From positions 1 through 19,600 of the forward strand of contig CAZWOL010000052.1 in assembly GCA_964635325.1 (NCBI GenBank): DNA of 19,600 nucleotides. Direction: 5' to 3'. The translations under genes and the position numbers were made by a program. This document shows positions 1 through 7,229 of this stretch, in pieces (positions within the stretch are counted from its first letter, which is position 1; the number at the start of each line of letters is the position of its first letter). The notes beneath the pieces were generated by a model. It saw only the letters and a list, made by a program, of their open reading frames with translations. It did no database searches and was not told the origin of the DNA. Source of the stretch: BOG-1112 sp964635325. Its GTDB lineage: Bacteria > Bdellovibrionota_B > Oligoflexia > Oligoflexales > Bog-1112.

Positions 1-53
1 AACGCCAATATATTCATTAAATTATGAGTAAATCTTAATAAGCGATGCTATAT
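1..53. repeat. Left copy of 53-bp terminal inverted repeat
   Basis: The first 53 bases, starting AACGCCAATATATTC and ending GCGATGCTATAT, are the exact reverse complement of positions 19547-19599. Identity stops abruptly at base 54. The sequence is AT-rich and holds no gene. It may be one copy of a dispersed repeat at which the assembly stopped, or a real inverted repeat flanking this segment. The rest of the left margin (54-148) shows nothing recognisable. Confidence 0.95.
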
Positions 54-148
54 TTTATGAGATTGCATACAAAGACCAATGTCTGTCGATAGCTAAGATT
101 TTCCGATAACACTTCTATCACAAACGTCCACATAGAAACGAACAAGAC

Positions 149-1030
149 TCATTGAGACTCAATGCAAACATCCTTTTTGTATTCATCACTGTACTTGCAA
201 GTAGATGCACAACTCACACACCCGAGAGGCTTGCCATTTGCATCGACTTTTGTACAGAGGTTGTTGTTTAACCAATTTTTTTTATTCCAGCAAGATTTTG
301 CATATTTTATCTTTGTTACACATAGATTTTGTGAAGAACTGAATCTATCGACTACCTTACCAAGATGCTCACAATCCTCTTGAGAACGACATTCACCATC
401 AGATGCATCCCAGAAAAGTTTGCAGTTTTTTTGAATGTCAAAAGAAATACATGTCTGCTTATTGTCAATCCAGAGCCCTTTTTCTATCTTTTCACACTTA
501 TAGCGAGCAAGATAGATAACCTTTATAAACAATCCAGGCTGAGTCTCCACGAATTGATCATTTTGAGGAGAACTCGCTTCAGGTGAGTTAGCCCCCTTCC
601 CTGGATCAGAAGGTGTTGAATCAGAAATGCTTGACTGATCCGGCTCATTTTGAGGAGAACTCGCTTCAGGTGAGTTAGCCCCCTTCCCTGGATCAGAAAC
701 ACTTGTATCACGATATTCAAGACATTTTGCTTCGGATGACCAAGTTCCTCCCAAAGATTTGCAAGCCCATTCGTCGCTTTCAAGTTCGGATAGACAGGGC
801 TTTTCTTTGGATTCTGGTACCCAGAGCTTTTGTTGGGCTAGACATTCTTCTTTGAATTTATCTAGGGGATCCACACATTTGCCGCGAACTCGGACTTTGT
901 CATTTTCACAGGGTGTGAGTGTTGTATCTTCCGCTGGTGATGCGAGGCGATTTGTCCTTTTTATATTGGTTCCACCTAAACATCCTAAGCAAAGTTTTAG
1001 CATTAGAATCGCTAACACCACTCGCATCAT
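149..1030 (-). CDS. Cys-rich exported protein with duplicated low-complexity segment (putative lipoprotein)
   Basis: This is a 293-aa protein of unknown function. The N-terminus is basic then hydrophobic and ends in C-L-G-C (Cys17), an imperfect lipobox, so lipid anchoring is plausible but not certain. After it come repeated Cys-x(n)-Trp-x(n)-Cys units, for example around residues 63-79, 90-103, 179-195, 203-214 and 247-259. Some contain a C-x-SLGGTW motif. They resemble small disulphide-bonded repeats found in secreted proteins. Residues 111-158 hold two copies of SDPGKGANSPEASSPQN, a Pro/Ser/Gly-rich linker that splits the Cys-rich part in two. The ATG is preceded by GGAGCAGGA. It lies 59 bp downstream of the ATPase-partner gene on the same strand and could be co-transcribed with it. 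The function cannot be assigned from the sequence. Confidence 0.8.
   Translation of the reverse strand: MMRVVLAILMLKLCLGCLGGTNIKRTNRLASPAEDTTLTPCENDKVRVRGKCVDPLDKFKEECLAQQKLWVPESKEKPCLSELESDEWACKSLGGTWSSEAKCLEYRDTSVSDPGKGANSPEASSPQNEPDQSSISDSTPSDPGKGANSPEASSPQNDQFVETQPGLFIKVIYLARYKCEKIEKGLWIDNKQTCISFDIQKNCKLFWDASDGECRSQEDCEHLGKVVDRFSSSQNLCVTKIKYAKSCWNKKNWLNNNLCTKVDANGKPLGCVSCASTCKYSDEYKKDVCIESQ
558..698. repeat. Perfect 54-bp direct repeat inside a coding region
   Basis: Positions 558-611 and 645-698 are identical over 54 bases and lie 87 bp (29 codons) apart, so the duplication keeps the reading frame of the Cys-rich protein. Perfect nucleotide identity points to a recent duplication or to active homogenisation. 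Confidence 0.95.
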
Positions 1031-1089
1031 TCCTGCTCCGATCGATGGAAATTGGTCTTATTAAATGGTGAGTGGCTGCTTTAGATTTG

Positions 1090-1848
1090 TCAAGAAACGA
1101 ACAGACTCTTGCGACATATTTTTTGCAGACGCGATCGACAATCCTCATCGAGCCAGGCGAGTGGAGCTTTGGACTTTAGCTTGTTAAGACGTGCATTGAA
1201 TGCCTGTTTGGGATCTAGAGAATTTACAACAGTCTGCTGCACAGCTGACTCACGAACTTCAAGCCAGAGAGGAACCTGACTTTGCTCACACCAATTGATG
1301 ATAGCACTGACTTGTTCTGCGTAGCGGGGTTTCCAAAGTTCGTTAACTCCGTCGAGAAAGTAGATCAGAGGATACTCATTCGCAGGAATATGTGTTGGGA
1401 TCAAGTCATGGTCCGAGCTTTTGCCTAGAGTAAAAACATGCGTGCTGATTCCCCAGCGCCACACAGCTAGCAAAGCTTGCAACCAGAATGGTCCTGGGCG
1501 GCCAGCGTCTCGTTGTACGGACTGCAGATAACCATAATGGACTGGCACAGTATCGAATTGCATGAGGTAGCGCAAAAAAAAGGAACGCTCCGTAGGCCGA
1601 AGCTCCTGTGTAAGCATCTGTTCTGGCCATGTCTCTGCAAAACGTTTGACAATGTAATCCAAACGTCGTTTGCGAGATTGCAAACGACAAGATCTTGCAA
1701 GGTGCGCCTTAGGATCCCAACGTAACCCCGTAGCCTGGCAGCAAGCAAAGACTTGCGGGTCCAAAACAAAAGAAGATTCTTTCCAAATCAAACCAGGAAA
1801 CAATACGGGTAACAAAGGATCTTTCCATTGCGGAAGGGCGCAACTCAA
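1090..1848 (-). CDS. Probable degenerate AAA+ (P-loop-less) partner of the adjacent DnaC-like ATPase
   Basis: This 252-aa protein has no confident family assignment. The start is TTG at 1848, which overlaps the upstream gene's TGA by four nucleotides (TTGA). AGGTG stands about nine bases before it, and the next in-frame Met is at residue 79, so translational coupling is likely. Residues 115-141 (GRPGPFWLQALLAVWRWGIS plus HVF) can be laid over the Walker A-helix-strand region of the neighbour (GPVGIGKTYMITALARRLAE then VSVRF), but the GKT residues are missing. Residues 160-169 (PLIYFLDGVN) resemble a Walker B strand, and VPLWLEVRES at 192-201 sits where a sensor-1 strand would be. The simplest reading is a catalytically dead relative that works with the ATPase. 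That is inference, because overall identity is low. Confidence 0.75.
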   Translation of the reverse strand: MSCALPQWKDPLLPVLFPGLIWKESSFVLDPQVFACCQATGLRWDPKAHLARSCRLQSRKRRLDYIVKRFAETWPEQMLTQELRPTERSFFLRYLMQFDTVPVHYGYLQSVQRDAGRPGPFWLQALLAVWRWGISTHVFTLGKSSDHDLIPTHIPANEYPLIYFLDGVNELWKPRYAEQVSAIINWCEQSQVPLWLEVRESAVQQTVVNSLDPKQAFNARLNKLKSKAPLAWLDEDCRSRLQKICRKSLFVS

Positions 1849-2732
1849 TTTTTTTGCACCTGCCGACGAAAGTCCTCACCCTTCATCTCGATGAATGTCG
1901 TGGTTTCCATAAGTCGGGAAAAAATTCGGGTACCCACACGTGCTTCCAACGAACCCAAATAGTTGAACGAACCATTTTCGCTCGGATCACTCGCACGTGA
2001 TTGTATAGACAGGTTGGTCGTAGCGACAAGTATCTTGTTTTGGTTATAGCGATTCATCACCAACTGATCCAGAACCGTCGCTTCAAAATCGGTATTGCGA
2101 CCCTTACCAAGTTCGTCGATCACCAAAACATCGACTGCAATCAGCGGACGTAAAATATCCTGATCAGAACGGTTTTCTGCATACGCACCCTTGATCTGTG
2201 AGATGAGCTGGAAGAAGTCTACAAAGCGTACACTCACTCCTCGCTCTGCTAGGCGTCGAGCCAGTGCCGTGATCATGTAAGTCTTACCGATGCCAACAGG
2301 CCCACTGATGATCAGACCCTTATTCTCGGCTTCAGGATCAAAGTCACGTATCCAATGTTTGATTGTATTGACGATAAAGGAGCAATTGCCCGTGTAGTTG
2401 TTGAACTCACCCATGTGCGCACCTGCATAGCGCGCAGGGATCATCGCTTGATTGAAGAGGTTGACTATACGACGTGGGCTTGGACTGCGACAGGGTCGCG
2501 CAACACCATCCACTACGCTCTGTGCCACTCCAAGGCAGCTGCGACAGCTACGAACACAGTGACATAGTTCGGCACGGGCTAATGGCCCGACCGCACGTAC
2601 GACATAGCCCCAACCATGACAGCAAGGCTGACGCGCAGCCAATGCACAGGGAAGGCTTGTAGACACCTTAGGGTCCACAGCCTGCTCTGTCATGAGTTGG
2701 CGCAAAGTTTTTCGTTCAAGGGGACTGATCAT
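1845..2732 (-). CDS. DnaC/DnaI/IstB-type AAA+ ATPase, putative helicase loader
   Basis: This 295-aa protein has a Cys-rich N-terminal module: CCHGWGY at residues 37-43, then C57-H-C59, C63 and C66. It matches the CxGxGY...CxC...CxxC zinc-binding style seen before the ATPase domain in many DnaC-like proteins. The AAA+ core follows, with Walker A GPVGIGKT (144-151), Walker B VLVIDE (202-207), sensor-1 ATTN (237-240) and a C-terminal RIFSRL box (269-274). Known members load the replicative DnaB helicase or act as IstB transposition helpers. No IstA transposase lies nearby, so a replication role is favoured. The ATG at 2732 has only a weak ribosome-binding site. It heads a two-gene unit with the overlapping downstream gene and is separated from rpsD by a terminator and a large inverted repeat. 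Confidence 0.85.
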   Translation of the reverse strand: MISPLERKTLRQLMTEQAVDPKVSTSLPCALAARQPCCHGWGYVVRAVGPLARAELCHCVRSCRSCLGVAQSVVDGVARPCRSPSPRRIVNLFNQAMIPARYAGAHMGEFNNYTGNCSFIVNTIKHWIRDFDPEAENKGLIISGPVGIGKTYMITALARRLAERGVSVRFVDFFQLISQIKGAYAENRSDQDILRPLIAVDVLVIDELGKGRNTDFEATVLDQLVMNRYNQNKILVATTNLSIQSRASDPSENGSFNYLGSLEARVGTRIFSRLMETTTFIEMKGEDFRRQVQKN

Positions 2733-2755
2733 AGGGGATTCGCCCTGAGCTACTA

Positions 2756-2870
2756 AGGCCTAGATTGTGCATTTCACTCTGTTGCGGCTCCGTATCTCAG
2801 CATGCTCATTGGATGTACCAACTCTGCCTGCCTTCATCGAAGCGCCTTGTGGAATTCACAATCTAGGCCT
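2756..2870. repeat. 22-bp near-perfect inverted repeat flanking a 71-bp core
   Basis: Arms 2756-2777 and 2849-2870 match at 20 of 22 positions, and the outer 14 bases (AGGCCTAGATTGTG) are perfect. The element lies between rpsD and the DnaC-like gene, immediately upstream of the latter. The core has no convincing open frame beyond 25 codons. It could be a small MITE-like element, a large cruciform or a regulatory region. No clear target-site duplication is visible. Confidence 0.85.
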
Positions 2871-2880
2871 CAATAGCTGT

Positions 2881-2909
2881 AAAAAAGAGTGCCAGTGCAT
2901 TGGCACTCT
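2881..2909 (-). terminator. Rho-independent terminator of rpsD
   Basis: On the minus strand a perfect 9-bp stem (AGAGTGCCA / TGGCACTCT) with a 6-base loop is followed directly by six T residues. It begins eight bases after the rpsD stop codon and should separate rpsD from the ATPase gene. Confidence 0.92.
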
Positions 2910-2916
2910 ATGCTTC

Positions 2917-3537
2917 TTAGCGACTGACTCTACGTGCGTAGTATTCAACCAGCAATTGAGCATCGATAGCAAATGGAAATGAGTCGCGGTCTGGAACCGT
3001 GATCATCTTCGCAGAATTTTGCTCTTTGTCAAAAGCAAGCCAAGCTGGACGAGCCAGACCTGGATTTTCCAAGCTGTAAGCAACCGCTGGAACTTTGTAC
3101 CCTTTTGCAGTCATGCTGATGACTTGGCCTGGGGCTACTTGGTAAGACGGAATGTTTACTTTTTTGCCATCTACGAGCACATGTTTGTGGTTAACAAGCT
3201 GACGTGCTGCAGAAATCGTAGGTGCTAGACCTGCGCGGAAAACAACGCTATCCAAGCGTCGTTCGAGAAGCTCTAGCAATTTGTTACCGGAATGTTCGCG
3301 AGAACCGAACGCTTGTTTAACCAAACGTTGTAGGTAATTTTCGGTAATTCCGTAGTTAAAACGGACCTTTTGCTTTTCGAGCAACTGGGTTCCGTATTCA
3401 CTTTTCTTTTTCTTGTATTGGCCTTCGCGCATACCAGGAGGAGTTGGTTTCCTCTCGATAGTTTTACGAGAGAGACCTGGAAGGTCCATACCAACTGCGC
3501 GCATAAGTCTAATTCGGGGGCCTGTGTATCGTGACAT
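2917..3537 (-). CDS. rpsD: 30S ribosomal protein S4 (uS4)
   Basis: This 206-aa protein has the standard length and order of uS4: an MSRYTGPRIRLMRAVG start, the N-terminal helical region with KKKKSEYGTQLLEKQKVRFNYG (residues 42-63), and an S4 RNA-binding domain (about 92-152, LLERRLDSVVFRAGL onward). It binds 16S rRNA early in 30S assembly. It lacks the N-terminal zinc-binding cysteines, so it is of the C-minus type. The start at 3537 was chosen because it matches the family start and is preceded by GGAAGAGGA. An in-frame extension to 3606 adds 23 residues unlike any S4. The gene stands alone, away from rpoA and the alpha operon, and has its own terminator. Confidence 0.97.
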   Translation of the reverse strand: MSRYTGPRIRLMRAVGMDLPGLSRKTIERKPTPPGMREGQYKKKKSEYGTQLLEKQKVRFNYGITENYLQRLVKQAFGSREHSGNKLLELLERRLDSVVFRAGLAPTISAARQLVNHKHVLVDGKKVNIPSYQVAPGQVISMTAKGYKVPAVAYSLENPGLARPAWLAFDKEQNSAKMITVPDRDSFPFAIDAQLLVEYYARRVSR

Positions 3538-3732
3538 AGACGGTGATTCCTCTTCCTTTTCCTCGAGTCCGATTGAAAAAAAATAGCGTACATGATTCGC
3601 TTGCATTTTTCACTACATCTTGGGAAAAAAAACAAGCCATTTCTTTGTTCACAGCACCGCCAAAGCATTTTGGCTGTTCTTTTTCTGATTTTGGCGATCT
3701 TTTTCCTGCAAATCGAAGCAAAGAGGTAAAGA

Positions 3733-4044
3733 ATGTTGACATGGACCCCCGACGAACTTGAAAAGTCGCTAGAAAGCGGCGCCAGTGTGTTTTTGAAATT
3801 ATGGAAACCCGGCTGCGGCTCCTGCAAGCTTGCAAAACCGGCAGTAAAACGTCTGGAGGAGGCCTTCTCCGACCGTCTTAGCTTTGGTGAGATCGATGCG
3901 GAAGCCCACCCTGAGATTCTAGAAATTGCGGACACAGAGGTTTTACCTGTGTTTTTTATATTCAAAAACAAGAAGTTAGCTGGAAAGCACATCGGATTTA
4001 AGGGGCAGGCCAAGCTTCAGGAATTTGTCGAAGCCAATATCTAG
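3733..4044 (+). CDS. Small thioredoxin-family protein
   Basis: This 103-aa single-domain protein has the length of a classical thioredoxin. The redox motif is C28-G-S-C31, preceded by PG instead of the usual W. P36 follows at the usual helix-kink position, and P72 in TEVLP is the expected cis-proline opposite the active site. KNKKLAGKHIGFKGQAKLQEFV is a typical C-terminal beta hairpin and helix. There is no signal peptide, so it should be cytoplasmic and act in dithiol-disulphide exchange. The ATG is preceded by AGAGG at good spacing. It is transcribed divergently from rpsD, with 195 bp between the two start codons. CGSC in place of CGPC would be expected to alter the redox potential, so the partner may differ from that of the main thioredoxin. 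Confidence 0.93.
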   Translation: MLTWTPDELEKSLESGASVFLKLWKPGCGSCKLAKPAVKRLEEAFSDRLSFGEIDAEAHPEILEIADTEVLPVFFIFKNKKLAGKHIGFKGQAKLQEFVEANI

Positions 4045-4094
4045 GACTCAATAGTCGACCCTGGGCAACCGATGTACTATTCGGGAGCCCCATC

Positions 4095-5396
4095 ATGAGT
4101 CATTTTCGTTATATTTTATTCTTAAGTTCCATATGCTGCCTTAGTAGCTTTTGTGCACGCAATCCAAGCATTCCCAAACATGCTACCAAGCTTGCTACAG
4201 CATCCTTAGGTTCTTCTGCCTGCGATACATCGTCTATGCAGCTCTCAGAGGCCACAGGGACGGGCACCAAGAAGGGCATCGAGCTGATCCAACCGGTTGC
4301 GCTCTCCGCTCTCACAATCAGCGATGTAAGCGTAGGAGCTGAGCACCCCTTCCAAGGTCTTGGCCTAGTCTTTCTCAACCTCTCGGGAAAGGTCAACGAC
4401 AGTCAGGGTGGCTTCGTCCGCTTTAGCATTCAATCAGGGGCCGATTCTAAAACGTTGATGAAGGAGGATGTCCCTTCAGGTGTCCTGCGTTGGGTTCCGA
4501 ATTTAAACGAAGGCCAATACAAAGTCACAGCAATGCCCTGCAATAGCCTCGGCTGCCGAGATGATCTTGCTGTCACCAACCTTTATGCACAACCTGCAAA
4601 CAATGATCCCAGCCTTGCGAGCTTTCAATCGAGTTTTAATGAATGCTACACACTACTCCAAAAGCTCTACGACTCCGGTGAAACGATGGTCGCACAAGCT
4701 CAGTCCATCACAAAGTACCTAAGCCTAGCGAATGGCCAAGGCTCTACGAATAGCTCATGCACCCAAGAAGCAACACAAGATGGTCTCAACGACATGCTCA
4801 ACATTCAACGTCTGGGAGCCGCATACCTAGGCGAAATCAACGCTCATCCTGAAACGATGCAACCTCTATATATGAATTTGGCAGCTATTCCTTCGAACAA
4901 TGGAAGCAACAGTTCGACGAGTACGAATACGAGTACACAAAGTAGTACGACAGCTTCTTCGACAGTTGCTAAGTGGACTCTCTTTGGTTTGGGGATCACA
5001 AGTATAGTCGGAGGAATGTTTGCAACTATCATCAGCGCCAGCAAACTGAGTAGCACATGGGCAAACATCAGCATCCCTGATCGAGCACCACTAGATGCTC
5101 CTGTAACAACAAAAGGGGAGAGTGTTGAGACGAGTCCCCTCAAAGTTGGAAAAACGGGTATTAAAACATCGGTAGCTGGAATGAGTGCTGGTCTTTTCTT
5201 TCTAGGAGCAGGTCTTATCAGCACCATTGCATCACAGTTTTTACTCAGCGCAGGAACTGCAACCGATACAGCAAGCAACACACACGAACCCAACCCACTG
5301 GACCAAGCTGCAACATATATGAACGATACACTGATCCCACTGCAGAACCAATTTCGTCAATGCACGGTGAACCTATCTCAGAAAATTCCTCACTGA
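4095..5396 (+). CDS. Exported protein with Cys-containing beta/helical domain and two C-terminal membrane helices
   Basis: This 433-aa protein is of unknown function. Residues 1-21 form a hydrophobic export signal rich in Cys but without a standard lipobox. Residues 65-160 look like a small beta-sandwich ending in PCNSLGC (148-154). Residues 170-260 are mainly helical with further cysteines (184, 222). Residues 267-291 are a Ser/Thr/Asn tract. Hydrophobic helices lie at about 294-316 and 357-384, separated by a polar loop of about 40 residues. A short C-terminal helix carries Cys423. The same order of parts, with alignable motifs, occurs in the protein at 8160-9536. GGGAG precedes the ATG. 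It lies 50 bp after the thioredoxin gene on the same strand, so redox partnership is conceivable but unproven. A dispersed palindromic repeat follows the stop codon. Confidence 0.8.
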   Translation: MSHFRYILFLSSICCLSSFCARNPSIPKHATKLATASLGSSACDTSSMQLSEATGTGTKKGIELIQPVALSALTISDVSVGAEHPFQGLGLVFLNLSGKVNDSQGGFVRFSIQSGADSKTLMKEDVPSGVLRWVPNLNEGQYKVTAMPCNSLGCRDDLAVTNLYAQPANNDPSLASFQSSFNECYTLLQKLYDSGETMVAQAQSITKYLSLANGQGSTNSSCTQEATQDGLNDMLNIQRLGAAYLGEINAHPETMQPLYMNLAAIPSNNGSNSSTSTNTSTQSSTTASSTVAKWTLFGLGITSIVGGMFATIISASKLSSTWANISIPDRAPLDAPVTTKGESVETSPLKVGKTGIKTSVAGMSAGLFFLGAGLISTIASQFLLSAGTATDTASNTHEPNPLDQAATYMNDTLIPLQNQFRQCTVNLSQKIPH

Positions 5397-5415
5397 AAAA
5401 TGAGGGACTACCTGG

Positions 5416-5540
5416 CTAAGCAGTCGACCCCTCGGCTTCACTGCGTTCCGCTCTGGATGACGATGACGAGCAATTCATCCCGAGCGAAGTGCGAAGCACG
5501 AGTCGAGGGATCGCCTGCTTAGTAGTTACGTAAGAGCACT
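5416..5540. repeat. Dispersed palindromic repeat, copy A
   Basis: A 107-bp imperfect palindrome begins CTAAGCAG (5416-5423) and closes CTGCTTAG (5515-5522). Its right half reads TCATCCCGAGCGAA ... GAGGGATCGCCTGCTTAG, the motif shared with the copies at 7230-7349 and 17071-17135, and a tail to 5540 ends GTAAGAGCACT. It fills the space between two convergent genes and may also act as a bidirectional terminator, although no T-run follows the stem. Confidence 0.88.
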
Positions 5541-5544
5541 AAAA

Positions 5545-6858
5545 CTAGTAACGATAGTACTCAGGTTTGTAGGGACCTTCGACTGGGATGTTAAGATATT
5601 TTGCCTGTGTTGCATCAAGTTTTGTCAAATGCACATTGAGTTTACCCAAGTGCAGACGTGCAACTTTCTCATCCAAAGCTTTAGGCAATGTGTAAACACC
5701 GATTTTGTAGTTTTTACTGTTGGTCCACAGCTCCAACTGTGCAAGCACTTGGTTGGAGAAGGAGTTTGACATCACAAAGCTTGGGTGACCTGTCGCACAT
5801 CCCAAATTCACCAAGCGTCCACGTGCTAGTATAATCAGAGAGCGTCCGTTTGGCAGAATGAAGCGATCCACTTGTGGTTTGATGTTCACTTCTTTAACTT
5901 CGGGGTTGTTCTCCAACCATGCAATGCGAATTTCGGAGTCAAAGTGACCGATATTGCAGAGTATGGCTTCGTTCTTCATAACTTTGAAATGAGTTTCGGT
6001 AATCACATCACAGCACCCTGTTGCCGTGACAAAGATGTCTCCGATCGGAGCTGCCTGCTCCATCGTTACGACTTCGTAACCTTCCATTGCAGCCTGCAGT
6101 GCGCAGATTGGATCGATCTCTGTCACCAAAACCCGTGCGCCCATAGCACGAAGCGATTGAGCACTCCCTTTACCAACATCTCCATAGCCTGCAACAACAG
6201 CGACTTTACCCGCAACCATGACATCTGTTGCGCGTTTGATACCATCGAGCAAAGATTCACGACAGCCGTAGAGGTTGTCGAATTTGGACTTGGTTACAGA
6301 ATCGTTGATGTTGATCGCTGGCGTTTTGAGCAGCTTGTCTTCCATCATTTTGTAAAGTCGATGCACACCTGTCGTGGTTTCTTCGGAGAGGCCACGGATG
6401 CCTTCAAGATATTGAGGGAAGCGGTCGTGAACCATCTTCGTCAAATCCCCACCATCATCAAGGATCATATTGAGCGGTTTACCATCATCAAAGACCAGAG
6501 TTTGCTCGATGCACCAGTCAAACTCTTGCTCATTCATGCCTTTCCATGCAAATACCGGAATACCTTTGGCAGCAATCGCTGCGGCAGCATGATCTTGAGT
6601 CGAAAAAATATTGCAGCTTGACCAACGTACTTTCGCGCCGAGTGCAGTGAGCGTCTCAATCAGCACCGCGGTCTGTATGGTCATGTGAAGGCAACCCGCA
6701 ATCCTGGCGCCTGCAAGCGGTTGACTCGCACCAAACTCCTTACGAAGGGCCATTAGTCCTGGCATTTCGGTTTCAGCAAGCTCAATTTCCTTACGTCCCC
6801 AATCCACCATAGCTTGGCTACTATCGGCCACACGAAAATGCGTTCCTTTTGCTGTCAT
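5545..6858 (-). CDS. ahcY: Adenosylhomocysteinase (S-adenosyl-L-homocysteine hydrolase)
   Basis: This 437-aa enzyme of normal length reversibly cleaves S-adenosylhomocysteine to adenosine and homocysteine, relieving product inhibition of methyltransferases. It is cytoplasmic, NAD-dependent and normally tetrameric. Diagnostic segments are AGCLHMTIQTAVLIETL (substrate domain, His58), NDSVTKSKFDNLYGCRES (hinge/active-site Lys region), the NAD-binding VVAGYGDVGKG (221-231), CNIGHFDSEI and the conserved C-terminal KPEYYRY. AAGGGA lies seven bases before the ATG. The gene is isolated: no metK, metH or metF is seen nearby. It converges on the gene at 4095-5396 across a palindromic repeat, and its start region is shared with the divergent 99-aa gene. 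Confidence 0.98.
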   Translation of the reverse strand: MTAKGTHFRVADSSQAMVDWGRKEIELAETEMPGLMALRKEFGASQPLAGARIAGCLHMTIQTAVLIETLTALGAKVRWSSCNIFSTQDHAAAAIAAKGIPVFAWKGMNEQEFDWCIEQTLVFDDGKPLNMILDDGGDLTKMVHDRFPQYLEGIRGLSEETTTGVHRLYKMMEDKLLKTPAININDSVTKSKFDNLYGCRESLLDGIKRATDVMVAGKVAVVAGYGDVGKGSAQSLRAMGARVLVTEIDPICALQAAMEGYEVVTMEQAAPIGDIFVTATGCCDVITETHFKVMKNEAILCNIGHFDSEIRIAWLENNPEVKEVNIKPQVDRFILPNGRSLIILARGRLVNLGCATGHPSFVMSNSFSNQVLAQLELWTNSKNYKIGVYTLPKALDEKVARLHLGKLNVHLTKLDATQAKYLNIPVEGPYKPEYYRY

Positions 6859-6928
6859 TTTTCGTCCCTTCTGTTAATGATTAGGTGTAGTATTCAATAA
6901 TTCTTTTGATTTTGTAAGATGATACTCG

Positions 6929-7228
6929 ATGGGTTCTTTAAAGAAATACAATCTTATCTTTTTTGACACCTTTGCAGACGCAAAGGCCGCCAAAGATCAT
7001 ATTGTCGAACTGAGCTCCGAATGTGAGCAAGTGAATGTTGTCATCCGTGAAGAAGGCAATATGGATGATCCCGATCTTATAGGACTGAGTCGTAAGATCA
7101 AAGTTTTTGCAGGCAAGGCGTGGACAACCGTGCATGAACGCCGACTGTCCGAAGGTTGGTATGGTAGTTCGTACTCTCGTACAAGCTCCCCGATGACAGA
7201 ACGTTCCATTTCAATGGATCTACGTTAG
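6929..7228 (+). CDS. Conserved-looking small protein of unknown function
   Basis: This is a 99-aa protein that I do not recognise. The first 40 residues (YNLIFFDTFADAKAAKDHIV then VNVVIREEG) suggest a beta-alpha-beta start, as in a small ferredoxin-like or ACT-like fold. The middle, DDPDLIGLSRKIKVF, is amphipathic. The C-terminus from about residue 75 is Ser/Arg-rich and probably disordered. There is no signal peptide or membrane segment. The start ATG has only a weak AAGA-type ribosome-binding site. It is divergent from ahcY with 70 bp between the start codons, so both promoters must lie there. The orderly hydrophobic pattern argues that it is a real gene. Confidence 0.68.
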   Translation: MGSLKKYNLIFFDTFADAKAAKDHIVELSSECEQVNVVIREEGNMDDPDLIGLSRKIKVFAGKAWTTVHERRLSEGWYGSSYSRTSSPMTERSISMDLR

Positions 7229-7229
7229 A

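Noticed and set aside
1088..1093. TTGACA as a -35 box for the Cys-rich protein gene
   Set aside because: No acceptable -10 lies 16-18 bases downstream, and it overlaps the preceding gene's stop codon.
1845..2732. Insertion sequence of the IS21 type
   Set aside because: The ATPase resembles IstB, but no IstA-like transposase or IS ends are present; the adjacent gene is not a transposase.
3538..3606. 23-residue N-terminal extension of rpsD
   Set aside because: MSRYTGPR is the family start and has a strong ribosome-binding site; the extension matches nothing in S4.
3273..4013. 246-codon minus-strand frame across rpsD and the thioredoxin gene
   Set aside because: It overlaps two certain genes in other frames, and its composition is not protein-like.
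5872..6621. 249-codon plus-strand frame antisense to ahcY
   Set aside because: It is a shadow of ahcY with abundant His/Cys/Phe runs and no ribosome-binding site.
6859..6928. SAH riboswitch upstream of ahcY
   Set aside because: Only 70 bp separate ahcY from the divergent gene, and no paired elements of a riboswitch are seen on the minus strand.
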